Shown here: in pieces, positions 1 through 8,748 of the stretch
Numbering within the stretch: position 1 is the first letter of the stretch
Layout of the letters: each line of letters starts with the position of its first letter
Assembly (NCBI RefSeq): GCF_039541855.1
Contig: NZ_BAABHA010000002.1
Coordinates: 1 to 64,000 of the forward strand
Length of the DNA stretch: 64,000 nt
From: Solirubrum koreensis
GTDB taxonomy: Bacteria; Bacteroidota; Bacteroidia; Cytophagales; Hymenobacteraceae
Direction: 5' to 3'
The notes under the pieces: generated by a model
Database searches by the model: none
Told to the model about the DNA's origin: nothing
What the model saw: the letters and a program-made list of their open reading frames with translations, nothing else
Position numbers and translations under genes: made by a program

Positions 1-141
1 ACCCGCCGCGGAGCACCCCGCTTTGCTCCTCCTTTCCCGCCTCCGACCGAAGCGGGCTGCAAAGGTAGGAAAAGCCGGAGAAAAAAGAACAGCAAGAGCA
101 AAAAATCTCGAGCTTTCTTTTGCTTCCACTGAAGAAGGCCA

Positions 142-175
142 CAAAGATAATGAGCCTTTTTAGTAGTAAGCAAAA
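142..175 (-). promoter_or_regulatory. Bacteroidota-type promoter for a gene left of the window
   Basis: On the minus strand a TTTTG element (175-171) is followed after 21 nt by TATCTTTG (149-142), matching the Bacteroidota -33 TTTG / -7 TAnnTTTG pattern. It points towards the left edge, so it would drive a minus-strand gene outside the window. Further TACCTTTG boxes occur at 67-60 and 252-245 without a well spaced -33 element. Confidence 0.45.
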
Positions 176-251
176 GCCTAGCAACTTTTCCTCAACACTT
201 CCTCACTTGAGGAAATCCACCAGCCGTTTGCTGTAGCGGGATGACAAAGGT

Positions 252-283
252 AAGGGCCGCTTGTGTATTTGCAAGCGGCCCTT
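252..283 (-). terminator. Hairpin terminator after purA
   Basis: A perfect 12-bp inverted repeat (252-263 with 272-283, 8-nt loop) lies 22 nt past the purA stop. No long U-run follows on the minus strand, so this may be a weak terminator or an mRNA-stabilising hairpin. Confidence 0.6.
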
Positions 284-305
284 GACAGAAAAATGATTGG
301 GCGTA

Positions 306-1577
306 TCAGTTCATGTGAAGTGTACTCACCCGATCGGGCCCTATACTAACTATGGTTACGGGCACTTTCAGTTGTTCTTCAAGGAATTGCACGTAAGTTC
401 TTACTTCTCCGGGCAGGCCAGAAGCTAACATTACATTGTCCAAAGAAACTTGCCAGCCGGGAAGAGTAATGTACTCGGGTGCTAATTGCTCTAGTTCACC
501 AAGATCTGGAAGCTGCTCGGTTAGAGTGCCGTCGGCCCGCTTGTAGTGGGTGCAGACCCGGATTTCATCGAAGTCGGAAAGGACGTCGGCTTTCATCAGG
601 TGTAGCTCGGTCACACCATTTAGCATGATGGCGTAACGCAGGGCCGGCAGATCGATCCAACCGCAACGGCGGGGACGACCGGTGGTTGAGCCGAACTCGC
701 GACCCGCCTGGCGGATCTTCTCCCCTACTTCGTCGTGAAGCTCGGTGGGGAAAGGACCGCTGCCTACCCGGGTACAGTAGGCTTTGCTGATGCCGTACAC
801 CTTATCTATATGCTTGGGCGCAATGCCAAGCCCCGTACAAGCGCCGGCTACGATGGTGCTGGACGATGTAACGTAGGGATAGGTACCGAAGTCGATATCG
901 AGCAAGGAGCCTTGGGCGCCTTCGGCCAGAATGCGCTTACCTTGGTTCAGCAAGTCATTTAGTAGGTACTCCGTATCGACGAGGCGGAGTTGGCGGAGGT
1001 CTTCGACGGCATCGAAAAAGGCCGCTTCTTCGGCGTCGATATCCAAATCGCGCTGATGAAAGTTGGCGAGCTGGCGGTGGCGCTCTACTGTTTGCTGGTA
1101 CCGCTCCCGGAAGTTGGCGTGCAGGATGTCGCCTACGCGCAGGCCGGTACGACCTACTTTATCCTGGTACGTAGGGCCGATGCCTTTCAGGGTGGAACCG
1201 ATGCGGCTGCCTCCACGAGCTTCTTCCCAAATGCGGTCTAGAGCGCGGTGCGAGGGAAGAATGAGCTGGGCCTTTCGCGAGATGTAAAGGTTGGCCGTGC
1301 CGTCGACGCCACGGGCGGTGAGCTTGCGCAACTCCTCGCGAAAGACAACGGGGTCGAGGACGACGCCGTTGCCGACTACATTAATGATATGCGGGTGAAA
1401 GATACCCGACGGTACCTGGTGCAACACGTGCTTAGTCCCGTTAAAGGTAAGCGTGTGACCGGCATTCGGCCCGCCCTGGAAGCGAGCAACGACGTCGTAC
1501 GTGGGGGCAAGCACGTCGACGATTTTTCCTTTCCCTTCGTCTCCCCACTGTAGCCCAACAAGTACGTCTACTGGCAT
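306..1577 (-). CDS. purA: Adenylosuccinate synthetase
   Basis: Cytoplasmic enzyme joining IMP and aspartate at the expense of GTP, the first committed step from IMP to AMP. The 423-residue protein has the expected length (about 430 in E. coli). Visible motifs are the GTP loop GDEGKGK (12-18), GPNAGHT with the catalytic His41, GSTLKGIGPTY near 130, AEGAQG near 220, GRPRRCGW and GPDR close to the C-terminus. Its ATG directly abuts the TAG stop of the upstream STAS gene, so translation is probably coupled. It is last in a fur-STAS-purA operon with relA/spoT just upstream. Adenylosuccinate synthetase is known to be inhibited by ppGpp in E. coli, which makes the relA neighbourhood notable. Confidence 0.98.
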   Translation of the reverse strand: MPVDVLVGLQWGDEGKGKIVDVLAPTYDVVARFQGGPNAGHTLTFNGTKHVLHQVPSGIFHPHIINVVGNGVVLDPVVFREELRKLTARGVDGTANLYISRKAQLILPSHRALDRIWEEARGGSRIGSTLKGIGPTYQDKVGRTGLRVGDILHANFRERYQQTVERHRQLANFHQRDLDIDAEEAAFFDAVEDLRQLRLVDTEYLLNDLLNQGKRILAEGAQGSLLDIDFGTYPYVTSSSTIVAGACTGLGIAPKHIDKVYGISKAYCTRVGSGPFPTELHDEVGEKIRQAGREFGSTTGRPRRCGWIDLPALRYAIMLNGVTELHLMKADVLSDFDEIRVCTHYKRADGTLTEQLPDLGELEQLAPEYITLPGWQVSLDNVMLASGLPGEVRTYVQFLEEQLKVPVTIVSIGPDRVSTLHMN

Positions 1578-1928
1578 CTAGTTAGCGCTTTTAAGGAGGC
1601 TAGTGGCGGCGGTTTCGTCGTCGGCGATGGTGAAGATGGACGTGAGCTTGGTTAAGGCCAGCATCTTCCGTGGGTGCTCGGCGGGGTTGATGAGCACCAA
1701 CTCGCCGCCGCGGCTACGGAACTTGGTCAGCAGCGAGACGAGCACGCCAATGCCGGAGCTGTTAACGTACCGAACATTGGAGAGGTCGACGGAGCAGAGG
1801 GTGACGGAATCGTCGCCGAGGTGCTGATCAACGGTTTGGAGAAGGGACTGAGAATCGGGGCTGCCGATCAGGTCGCCGGTGAGGCGGACCGAGAGGATGC
1901 CGTCGTGGACGGTGGCGTCAGTTTTCAT
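1578..1928 (-). CDS. STAS-domain protein, anti-sigma factor antagonist type
   Basis: A single-domain STAS protein of 116 residues, the size of SpoIIAA/RsbV anti-sigma factor antagonists. These bind and titrate anti-sigma kinases when their conserved serine is unphosphorylated. The phosphoacceptor loop reads NSSGIG at 56-61, so Ser58 is the candidate site; the usual Asp before the serines is Asn here. No anti-sigma kinase or PP2C phosphatase is encoded nearby, so its partner is elsewhere. The ATG overlaps the fur stop by 4 bp and its stop abuts purA, indicating one transcript. The role in stress or cell-envelope signalling is inferred from the family only. Confidence 0.85.
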   Translation of the reverse strand: MKTDATVHDGILSVRLTGDLIGSPDSQSLLQTVDQHLGDDSVTLCSVDLSNVRYVNSSGIGVLVSLLTKFRSRGGELVLINPAEHPRKMLALTKLTSIFTIADDETAATSLLKSAN

Positions 1929-2395
1929 TCAGTAATGGTACGAGCGGCTTTGGCGCGGCAGTCGCCGCAAATGCCGTAAAGATTCAAGGAGTGGTGCAAG
2001 ATATGGAAGTTCAATAACTCCCCGACCATGGTTTGGATGCCGTGGATACGGGGGTCGCAGAACTCCACTACTTTATGGCATTCGGTGCAAATGACGTGGT
2101 CGTGCTGACGGTAGCCGTAAGACTTCTCGTACTGCGCAAGATTTCGCCCAAACTGGTGTTTGCTGACGAGGTGATGCTCCACCAGCAGATCGAGCGTGTT
2201 GTATACGGTGGCACGGCTTACCTGCACTCCGCGGTCTTTCATGCCGGCGTAGAGTTCTTCCACGTCGAAATGACCAGTGCGGGAGTAGATTTCTTCCAGA
2301 ATAGCGTAGCGCTCCGACGTTTTGCGCAGGCCTTTGCTTTCCAAATACGCGGTGAAGATCTTTTTGACCTCTTCGTACTTCTCGGGGTCGAGCAT
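1925..2395 (-). CDS. Fur-family metalloregulator
   Basis: A DNA-binding metal- or peroxide-responsive repressor of 156 residues. The N-terminal winged helix contains VSRATVYNTLDLL (59-71) as the probable recognition helix. The dimerisation half has the regulatory metal ligands HDHVIC (His98, His100) and two CxxC pairs (Cys103/Cys106 and Cys143/Cys146) forming the structural zinc site. Sequence alone does not distinguish Fur, PerR or Zur. It starts the fur-STAS-purA operon; the stop overlaps the STAS start by 4 bp. A short palindrome upstream (2419-2429) could be an autoregulatory site. Confidence 0.93.
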   Translation of the reverse strand: MLDPEKYEEVKKIFTAYLESKGLRKTSERYAILEEIYSRTGHFDVEELYAGMKDRGVQVSRATVYNTLDLLVEHHLVSKHQFGRNLAQYEKSYGYRQHDHVICTECHKVVEFCDPRIHGIQTMVGELLNFHILHHSLNLYGICGDCRAKAARTITE

Positions 2396-2418
2396 TTTGT
2401 GCTGCTATATATACTAAG

Positions 2419-2429
2419 GTGTACTACAC
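2419..2429. promoter_or_regulatory. Palindrome upstream of the fur-family gene, candidate operator
   Basis: The 11-bp sequence GTGTACTACAC is a perfect palindrome around one central base, 24 bp before the fur-family ATG and within an AT-rich stretch. It lies where the promoter should be. No canonical Fur or PerR box is visible, so operator function is a guess from position. Confidence 0.3.
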
Positions 2430-2472
2430 TTGAACTCGGACATACCAACCAGTCAGCTTGACTTCTGGTTTC

Positions 2473-4680
2473 TTAGGAACTGAACCGTTCTACCGACAGC
2501 ACACCGCGCACTTTGCTGAGGCGGTGGATGAGTTTATCGAGGTGAGCGGTATCGTTTACAAACACCATAATCTGGCCTTCGAACATGCCGTCGTCGGAAT
2601 CAATGGTGATGGAGCGCATGTTTACCTTGAGGCTGTTGCTGATGATTTTGGTGACGTCGTTCACCAGCCCCACGCGGTCGGAGCCTTTGATGCGCAAACC
2701 GGCCAGGAAGGCCAATTCCAGCTGATCGGTCCATTTCGCACGCACCACGCGGTTGCCGAAGCTCGACATGAGTTCCACGGCTTTGGGGCAGGAGGTGCGG
2801 TGAATATCGATGTTGTCGTCGGTTTCGAAACCGAACACATCGTCGCCGGGAATGGGGTTGCAGCAGGTAGCAATGGTGTACTGAATCTTGGCGGTGTTTT
2901 CGCCAATCACCAGCATATCGGGCCGCACGCCCCGCAATTTCTGCACTTCCGCGTCGAAAGCCTTGGGCTCCAGCATGGAAGGAAGCTTGGGCACCGGCAC
3001 CGTGGGGTCGAATAGACTTTCCTTGATTTCACGTCCATCGACCTGCCCAATGGCAATGCGGTAGTAGAACTCGTGGGCATTGTGCACATTAAAATGCGCA
3101 AGCAAGCGGTTCACGTTGTCGGGATTCAACTCCACACCCAACAACTCAAGCCTTTTTTCCACCAAGTAGCGTCCGTCTTCCGCTTTGGCGCGTTTCTCGT
3201 CGCGCAAAAAGTCCCGAATTTTGCTTTTGGCCTTGGAGGTAGTGACGTATTTCAGCCATTCCTCGGTGGGCTTTTGCTTCTGCGAGGTCAGTATTTCGAC
3301 TTGGTCGCCGTTGCGGAGGCGGTAGCTGAGCGGTTCCAGCTTTTGGTTGACCTTGGCCCCAAGGCACTGCATGCCAATGTGCGTGTGAATTTCGAATGCG
3401 AAGTCGAGCGTGGTAGCACCGTCGGGCAGGATAATAAGCTTGCCTTTGGGCGTAAACACGTAGACTTCCTTTACAAATAGGTTTTGGCGGAACTCGTCCA
3501 TGAACTCCAGCGCATTGGAGTTATTGGTTTCGAGCATCTCGCGCACCTTGTTAATCCACGTTTCCAAGGTCGACTCGGGCTGAACGGCGCCGGTGTCTTT
3601 GTACTTCCAATGCGCGGCGTAGCCCTTCTCGGCAATGTCGTCCATGCGCTTGGAGCGAATCTGCACCTCCACCCACTGGCCGGGGCTCGACATGACAGTG
3701 GTGTGCAGCGACTCGTAGCCGTTGGCTTTGGGCGTGCTCACCCAGTCGCGTAGGCGGTCGGGGTTGGGCTGGTAGAAGTCCGTTACAATGGAGTACACGC
3801 GCCAACAGGCGGCTTTTTCCTGCTCGGGCGGTACGTTCAGGATGATACGAATGGCAAACAGATCGTAAACTTCCTCGAAGGGAATGTTCTGCTTGCGCAT
3901 CTTCCGTAATATAGAGTAGATGCTTTTGGGCCGGCCCTTGATTTCAAAGCCGAACCCTTGGCGGTGCAGCTCCTCATCAATAGGAGCCACAAATTCCTTG
4001 ATAAAGCGGTTCCGGGCGCTGCGGCTCTGGCGCACCTTGTTCACGAGCTCGTTGTACGTCTCGGTGTCGGTGTACTTCAGGTGCAGATCTTCCAGCTCGC
4101 TCTTAATGGCGTACAAGCCCAAACGGTGGGCCAGCGGCGCGTAGAGGTAAATGGTTTCGGAGGCAATTTTGAGCTGCTTGTGCCGCGGCATCGAGTCGAG
4201 CGTCCGCATGTTGTGCAGTCGGTCGGCGATTTTGATGAGGATAACGCGCACGTCCTCGCTCAGCGTGAGCAGCATTTTGCGGAAGTTCTCCGCCTGCTCG
4301 CTCGTGCCGTACTCGAACACGCCGGAAATCTTGGTGAGGCCGTCCACAATCTGGGCTACGCGCGGGCCGAACTCGCGCTCCACGTCGGAAATCTCCCAGT
4401 TGGTATCCTCTACCACGTCGTGCAGCAGGGCGGCCACAATGCTGGTGGTGCCCAAGCCAATTTCCTCTACCGCAATTTGGGCTACGGCCAGCGGATGCAG
4501 AATGTACGGCTCGCCGGATTTGCGGCGCATGTCCTTATGCGCATCCAGCGAGGTATTAAAAGCCTTCTTAATGAGCTTGGCGTCGCCGTCTTTCAGGTAG
4601 GGCTTGGCCGTGCGCAGCAGGCGGCGGTAATGACGCAGGATTTCCTGGCGTTCTACTTCGGGGTCAATTAAGGTAGCCAT
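2473..4680 (-). CDS. RelA/SpoT bifunctional (p)ppGpp synthetase/hydrolase
   Basis: A long RSH protein of 735 residues controlling the stringent-response alarmone. In order it carries an HD hydrolase domain (His-Asp at 87-88 in ALLHDVVEDT, with YILHPLAVA before it), a synthetase domain (RPKSIYSILRKM, EVYDLFAIRIIL, GYESLHTTV, VEVQIRS), a TGS domain (VFTPKGKL, GDQVEILTS) and a C-terminal ACT domain. Key residues of both catalytic domains look intact, so both activities are expected. I chose the ATG at 4680; a TTG two codons upstream is in frame. It is the first gene of a minus-strand block with fur, STAS and purA, 77 bp from fur. Confidence 0.97.
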   Translation of the reverse strand: MATLIDPEVERQEILRHYRRLLRTAKPYLKDGDAKLIKKAFNTSLDAHKDMRRKSGEPYILHPLAVAQIAVEEIGLGTTSIVAALLHDVVEDTNWEISDVEREFGPRVAQIVDGLTKISGVFEYGTSEQAENFRKMLLTLSEDVRVILIKIADRLHNMRTLDSMPRHKQLKIASETIYLYAPLAHRLGLYAIKSELEDLHLKYTDTETYNELVNKVRQSRSARNRFIKEFVAPIDEELHRQGFGFEIKGRPKSIYSILRKMRKQNIPFEEVYDLFAIRIILNVPPEQEKAACWRVYSIVTDFYQPNPDRLRDWVSTPKANGYESLHTTVMSSPGQWVEVQIRSKRMDDIAEKGYAAHWKYKDTGAVQPESTLETWINKVREMLETNNSNALEFMDEFRQNLFVKEVYVFTPKGKLIILPDGATTLDFAFEIHTHIGMQCLGAKVNQKLEPLSYRLRNGDQVEILTSQKQKPTEEWLKYVTTSKAKSKIRDFLRDEKRAKAEDGRYLVEKRLELLGVELNPDNVNRLLAHFNVHNAHEFYYRIAIGQVDGREIKESLFDPTVPVPKLPSMLEPKAFDAEVQKLRGVRPDMLVIGENTAKIQYTIATCCNPIPGDDVFGFETDDNIDIHRTSCPKAVELMSSFGNRVVRAKWTDQLELAFLAGLRIKGSDRVGLVNDVTKIISNSLKVNMRSITIDSDDGMFEGQIMVFVNDTAHLDKLIHRLSKVRGVLSVERFSS

Positions 4681-4870
4681 CGGCAAAAGGGCACTACCAC
4701 GAAGGCAGCATACGAAGGTACGGAGGAAACCGCAGGCCTTGCCTCTCTCCTACTTTTAAAGGGTGGGACTTCTCGGCTAATCTCAAGCCTAAATAGAACG
4801 GGCTTATTCATGCGGTTCCTGCTCTTATAACTCCTAAAAGACACCATACGTTGCTAAAGAGACAGAGGCA

Positions 4871-4901
4871 TTTGATATTCCGCCGTGCTTCCGTAGCTTT
4901 G
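4871..4901 (+). promoter_or_regulatory. Promoter of tRNA-Leu
   Basis: TTTG (4871-4874), a 19-nt spacer and TAGCTTTG (4894-4901) match the Bacteroidota sigma-A -33/-7 consensus. Transcription would start around 4907, about 20 nt before the mature tRNA 5' end. This is the cleanest promoter in the window. Confidence 0.75.
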
Positions 4902-4928
4902 CGCCCCCGAGGCAGCCGGCCTCGTACT

Positions 4929-5013
4929 GCGGATGTGGCGAAATTGGTAGACGTGCCAGACTTAGGATCTGGTGCCGCAAGGCGTGTGGGTTCGAGTCCC
5001 TCCATCCGCACCA
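4929..5013 (+). tRNA. tRNA-Leu (anticodon UAG)
   Basis: An 85-nt class II tRNA with encoded CCA. The acceptor arm GCGGATG pairs with CATCCGC (5003-5009). The anticodon stem CCAGA/TCTGG encloses the loop CTTAGGA with anticodon TAG, reading CUN leucine codons. The long variable arm and the TTCGAGT T-loop are typical. The T-stem GTGGG/CCCTC contains one U-U mismatch at its second pair. Confidence 0.97.
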
Positions 5014-5147
5014 ATGGCCTGCCTTTTTAGGCAGGTGCTCATACAAACCTCTAGCGAAGCCCTCAACTACCCGGCGACGGCGCGTTGGGGGTTTGCTATT
5101 CCCGGCCTTTTGGCTTTTCTCACGTTACCCTTAACCTCCGACTCGTT

Positions 5148-6473
5148 TTGGACATTACCCTCGACAAGAAAGACGACCAGCAGAGCGCCCTGCTGACCGT
5201 GCGCCTCACGGAAGCTGACTACTCGGAAGCAGTAGAAAAGCAAATCAAAGACCTCTCGAAAAAGGCGCAGATTAAGGGCTTCCGCCCCGGCAAGGTACCC
5301 GCCGGGCTGGTGCGCAAAATGTACGGCAAGGGTGTATTGGTAGACGAAATCAACCGTTTGCTGCAATCCAACGTCGATACGTACATCAAGGAAAACAACC
5401 TGCGCATTCTGGGCGAACCGCTGCCGGTGCCGTCGGATGTGAACTTCGATACCCAAAAGGAGTTCGAATTTCAGTTTGAGCTGGGCCTGCTGCCCGAGTT
5501 TGAGCTGCCCGTAGAGAACCTGGAAGTAGACCGCCCCGCCGTGGAGCTGGACGAAAACACGCTCAACGAAACCTACGAGCAGATTGGCATGCAATTCGGC
5601 GAGAACACCACGCCGGAAACCTCGGAGGCAGGCGACTACCTCTCTGGCCAGCTGACGCAGGAAACCACCGAGTTTTCGCAGAAGGTAATGCTGCCGACTA
5701 ACAAGGTGAAGAGCGGTGCCGATAAGTTTGTGGGACTGAAGGCCGGTGACAAAGTGTCGTTCGATCTGAAGGAAATTTTCGGTGGCGACATCACGGCGGT
5801 AGCCAACTTCACGGGCATCTCGAAGGAGCTGGCGGCCGGTGTAGAAGGCGAATACACGCTGGAAATCGAGAAAATCAACCGCTCGAGCAAGGCTGAATAC
5901 AACCAAGAGCTGTTCGACAAAGTGTTCGGCAAAGACGCTGTGACGACGAAGGAAGACTTTGACGCCAAGGTGCGCGAAACCATTCAGGAGAACTACAACC
6001 GCGAGTCGGATGGTCTGCTGAATCGTCGGATGATCGACAAGCTGGTGGAAAGCACCACCATCGAGCTGCCGAAGGAGTTCTTCAAGAAGTGGCTGGTGGT
6101 GGCTAACAAAGGCCAGCTGACCGCCGAGCAGGTAGAAGAGCACTTCTCGGACTACGAGAAGGAATTGAAGTGGTCGATGATCCGCAACAAAGTGGTTGAG
6201 GAGCAGGGCCTGAAGGTGTCGAACGACGAAATCGTGGACCGCACCATGACCAAGATCATGGCCCAGTTCAACCTGCCTGAGGTATCGGACGAGCTGCGCG
6301 AATCGGTTCGCGGCTTTGCCGACAACTACCTGCGCCAGGAGAACGGCAAAAACTACGTGCAGGAGTACGAAGCCATTCTGGCAGAGAAAGTACTCGACAA
6401 CCTGCGCGGCCGGATTGTTGTTAAAGATCAGCCGATGACGGCCGAGGACTTCCGGAACCAAGCCAGCGCGTAA
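5148..6473 (+). CDS. tig: Trigger factor
   Basis: Ribosome-associated chaperone that meets nascent chains at the exit tunnel. The protein is 441 residues from a TTG start at 5148, which gives the family-typical beginning MDITLDKKDD; the in-frame ATG at 5085 adds 21 atypical residues. The ribosome-binding signature GFRPGKVP is at 44-51, followed by a middle FKBP-like domain and a helical C-terminal chaperone domain. The FKBP part is divergent, as in many Bacteroidota, so prolyl isomerase activity is uncertain. It is upstream of clpP and clpX, the common bacterial tig-clpP-clpX order, but separated from them by terminators. Confidence 0.95.
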   Translation: MDITLDKKDDQQSALLTVRLTEADYSEAVEKQIKDLSKKAQIKGFRPGKVPAGLVRKMYGKGVLVDEINRLLQSNVDTYIKENNLRILGEPLPVPSDVNFDTQKEFEFQFELGLLPEFELPVENLEVDRPAVELDENTLNETYEQIGMQFGENTTPETSEAGDYLSGQLTQETTEFSQKVMLPTNKVKSGADKFVGLKAGDKVSFDLKEIFGGDITAVANFTGISKELAAGVEGEYTLEIEKINRSSKAEYNQELFDKVFGKDAVTTKEDFDAKVRETIQENYNRESDGLLNRRMIDKLVESTTIELPKEFFKKWLVVANKGQLTAEQVEEHFSDYEKELKWSMIRNKVVEEQGLKVSNDEIVDRTMTKIMAQFNLPEVSDELRESVRGFADNYLRQENGKNYVQEYEAILAEKVLDNLRGRIVVKDQPMTAEDFRNQASA

Positions 6474-6498
6474 TTTGCGCCTGGGGTTGGTTCCCTAC

Positions 6499-6535
6499 AA
6501 AAAAGCCCTTACTTCGTCGGAGTAAGGGCTTTTTT
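6499..6535. terminator. Intrinsic terminator after tig
   Basis: A perfect 15-bp stem (6499-6513 with 6521-6535) closes a 7-nt loop. The outer pairs form an A-run and a T-run, giving a classical terminator 25 nt past the tig stop. Confidence 0.9.
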
Positions 6536-6604
6536 GCGTCCTTACCACGGCGTTGCCCGTTTAATTCGTCTCAACCAATCCTCTCTCCTACCTCAGTCAG
6601 TCAC

Positions 6605-7309
6605 ATGCTGAACAAACAGGAATTCCGCAAATTTGCCGTTAAAGGCCAGGGCCTGAACGGCCTGGGCGTCGACCAGTACCTGCACCACGTCGAAGGCCAG
6701 AGCCGCCATTTCGTCACGGGCATGACGCGCTCCGTGATTGAGGAGCGCCCCACGCGCTTCGCCGAAATCGACGTGTTTTCCCGCCTGATCATGGACCGTA
6801 TCGTGTTCCTGGGCACGCCCGTCGACGATTACATTGCCAACATCATCACGGCTCAGCTGCTCTTCCTCGAGTCGGCCGACGCCAAGAAGGACATCCTGCT
6901 CTACATCAACTCGCCCGGCGGCTCGGTGTACGCCGGCCTGGGCATTTACGACACCATGCAGTACGTGGGGCCCGACGTGGCCACCATCTGCACCGGCCTG
7001 GCCGCCTCCATGGGGGCGGTATTGCTGGCTGGCGGTGCCAAAAACAAGCGTTCGGCCCTGCCCCACGCCCGCGTCATGATTCACCAGCCCTCGGGTGGTG
7101 CCCAAGGCCAGTCGTCGGACATCGAAATTACGGCCCGCGAAATTCTGAAGCTCAAGAAAGAGCTGTACGATATTCTCGCCCTGCACACGGGTAAAACCTA
7201 CCAGGAGGTGCACGATAACTCCGACCGTGACTACTGGATGCGCGCCGACGAAGCCAAAGAATACGGCATCATCGACGAGGTATTGGAGCGCCACAACTTG
7301 GAGAAGTAA
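6605..7309 (+). CDS. clpP: ATP-dependent Clp protease proteolytic subunit
   Basis: Serine peptidase that forms the tetradecameric ClpP chamber and degrades substrates unfolded by ClpX or ClpA/C. The 234-residue protein has the catalytic Ser135 in GLAASMGAVL, His160 in RVMIHQPSGG and the Asp in DNSDRD (204-209). It carries an N-terminal extension of about 40 residues compared with E. coli, possibly a propeptide. It has its own terminator and is followed by clpX, its partner unfoldase. Confidence 0.97.
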   Translation: MLNKQEFRKFAVKGQGLNGLGVDQYLHHVEGQSRHFVTGMTRSVIEERPTRFAEIDVFSRLIMDRIVFLGTPVDDYIANIITAQLLFLESADAKKDILLYINSPGGSVYAGLGIYDTMQYVGPDVATICTGLAASMGAVLLAGGAKNKRSALPHARVMIHQPSGGAQGQSSDIEITAREILKLKKELYDILALHTGKTYQEVHDNSDRDYWMRADEAKEYGIIDEVLERHNLEK

Positions 7310-7348
7310 TTCCCGGAAGAAGTCGGAGTTTTAACTGCCTCCGCATGC

Positions 7349-7398
7349 AACCGTCTCATACTGAATTGCAACTTCAGTGTGAGACGGTTGTTCTTTTT
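7349..7398 (+). terminator. Intrinsic terminator after clpP
   Basis: A 17-bp stem (7349-7365 with 7373-7389, one G-T pair) with a 7-nt loop is followed by GTTCTTTTTAT. It separates clpP from the clpX promoter. Confidence 0.9.
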
Positions 7399-7453
7399 AT
7401 AGAAGCCCGGTCTTTCGGCACTTTTCCGTGTACGGGGGGCGTTGGCGTTTTCG

Positions 7454-7461
7454 TACCTTTG
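7454..7461 (+). promoter_or_regulatory. -7 box of the clpX promoter
   Basis: TACCTTTG at 7454-7461 matches the TAnnTTTG -7 consensus and lies 56 nt before the clpX ATG. No good -33 TTG occurs at the usual spacing. Its position supports the start at 7518 rather than the in-frame ATG at 7428. Confidence 0.5.
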
Positions 7462-7517
7462 AGGCCGCGGGAATTTTTCCACCGGCGAATTACCCCTTGA
7501 ATTCCGACCCTTCGACA

Positions 7518-8744
7518 ATGGCAGATATCACCTGCTCGTTTTGCGGCAAAAGCAAGCGCGAGGTTTCCATCATGATTTCCGGCATCAACGCGCACATTTG
7601 TGAGCGTTGTGTTGGGCAGGCGCAGCAAATTTTGAACGAGGAGAATAAGATTCGCTCAAATACCAAGACGCCAAAATTTAACCTCGTAAAGCCGCGGGAA
7701 ATGAAGGACTACCTCGACCAGTACGTGGTAGGCCAAGACGAAGCGAAGAAAGTATTGAGCGTGGCGGTGTACAACCACTACAAGCGCCTGATGCAGAAAC
7801 CCACTACCAAAGACGAGGTGACGATTGAAAAATCGAACATCATTATGGTGGGCGAAACCGGCACCGGCAAAACCTTTTTGGCCAAAATGCTGGCCTCGGT
7901 GCTGCAAGTACCCTTCTGTATTGCCGACGCTACCGTGCTAACCGAAGCCGGCTACGTGGGCGAAGACGTGGAAAGTATTCTGACGCGCCTGCTGCAAGCC
8001 GCCGACTACAACGTGGAAGCGGCCGAGCGCGGCATTGTGTACATCGACGAAGTAGACAAGATTGCCCGCAAGAGCGACAACCCCAGCATAACTCGTGACG
8101 TGAGCGGCGAAGGCGTGCAGCAGGCCATGCTGAAGCTGCTGGAAGGCACCACGGTAAACGTACCGCCCCACGGCGGCCGCAAGCACCCCGAGCAGAAGAT
8201 GATTACGGTAAACACTGAAAACATCCTGTTCATCTGCGGCGGCGCGTTCGTGGGCATTGAGCGCATCATCAAGAGCCGTTTGAACACCAAGCCGCTGGGC
8301 TTTGCCAAAACGCTGCTCGAGGATAAAGTGGACACCAACAACTTCCTGCGCTACATCACGGCCCAGGATTTAAAGCAGTTTGGCTTGATTCCCGAATTGA
8401 TTGGCCGCCTGCCCGTGCTGACGCACCTGAACCCGCTGGACAAGGAAACCTTGCGCCTGATACTGACGGAGCCGAAAAACTCCATCCTGAAGCAGTACAA
8501 CCGTTTGTTTGAGATGGAAGGCATCGAGCTTTCGTTCTCCGACGCCGCTTTGGACTACATCGTAGACAAAGCCGACGAGTACCGCCTTGGTGCCCGCGGG
8601 CTGCGTAGCATCTGCGAAAGTATCATGACCGACGCCATGTTCGATATGCCTTCGGCTACGGACGTAACGGAGCTAATTATTGATCTGGAGTACGCACGCG
8701 AGAAGTTCGAGAAGTCACCGCTGAAGCAGTTACGTGCTGCATAA
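7518..8744 (+). CDS. clpX: ClpX, AAA+ unfoldase of the ClpXP protease
   Basis: ATP-driven unfoldase that recognises tagged proteins and feeds them to ClpP. The 408-residue protein has an N-terminal zinc-binding domain with Cys6, Cys9, Cys28 and Cys31, the Walker A motif GETGTGKT (112-119), the pore loop GYVG (145-148), Walker B VYIDEVDK (about 174-181) and the GLIPELIGRLPV segment with the arginine finger. The start MADITCSFCG is chosen because it matches the family and lies downstream of the -7 box; the longer reading frame from 7428 adds 30 unrelated residues. Confidence 0.97.
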   Translation: MADITCSFCGKSKREVSIMISGINAHICERCVGQAQQILNEENKIRSNTKTPKFNLVKPREMKDYLDQYVVGQDEAKKVLSVAVYNHYKRLMQKPTTKDEVTIEKSNIIMVGETGTGKTFLAKMLASVLQVPFCIADATVLTEAGYVGEDVESILTRLLQAADYNVEAAERGIVYIDEVDKIARKSDNPSITRDVSGEGVQQAMLKLLEGTTVNVPPHGGRKHPEQKMITVNTENILFICGGAFVGIERIIKSRLNTKPLGFAKTLLEDKVDTNNFLRYITAQDLKQFGLIPELIGRLPVLTHLNPLDKETLRLILTEPKNSILKQYNRLFEMEGIELSFSDAALDYIVDKADEYRLGARGLRSICESIMTDAMFDMPSATDVTELIIDLEYAREKFEKSPLKQLRAA

Positions 8745-8748
8745 TCCC

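Noticed and set aside
4808..5046. Short minus-strand frames over tRNA-Leu
   Set aside because: They overlap the tRNA and its promoter and have no coding features.
5067..6461. 464-codon minus-strand frame over tig
   Set aside because: Antisense shadow of trigger factor caused by GC-biased codon use; no family features.
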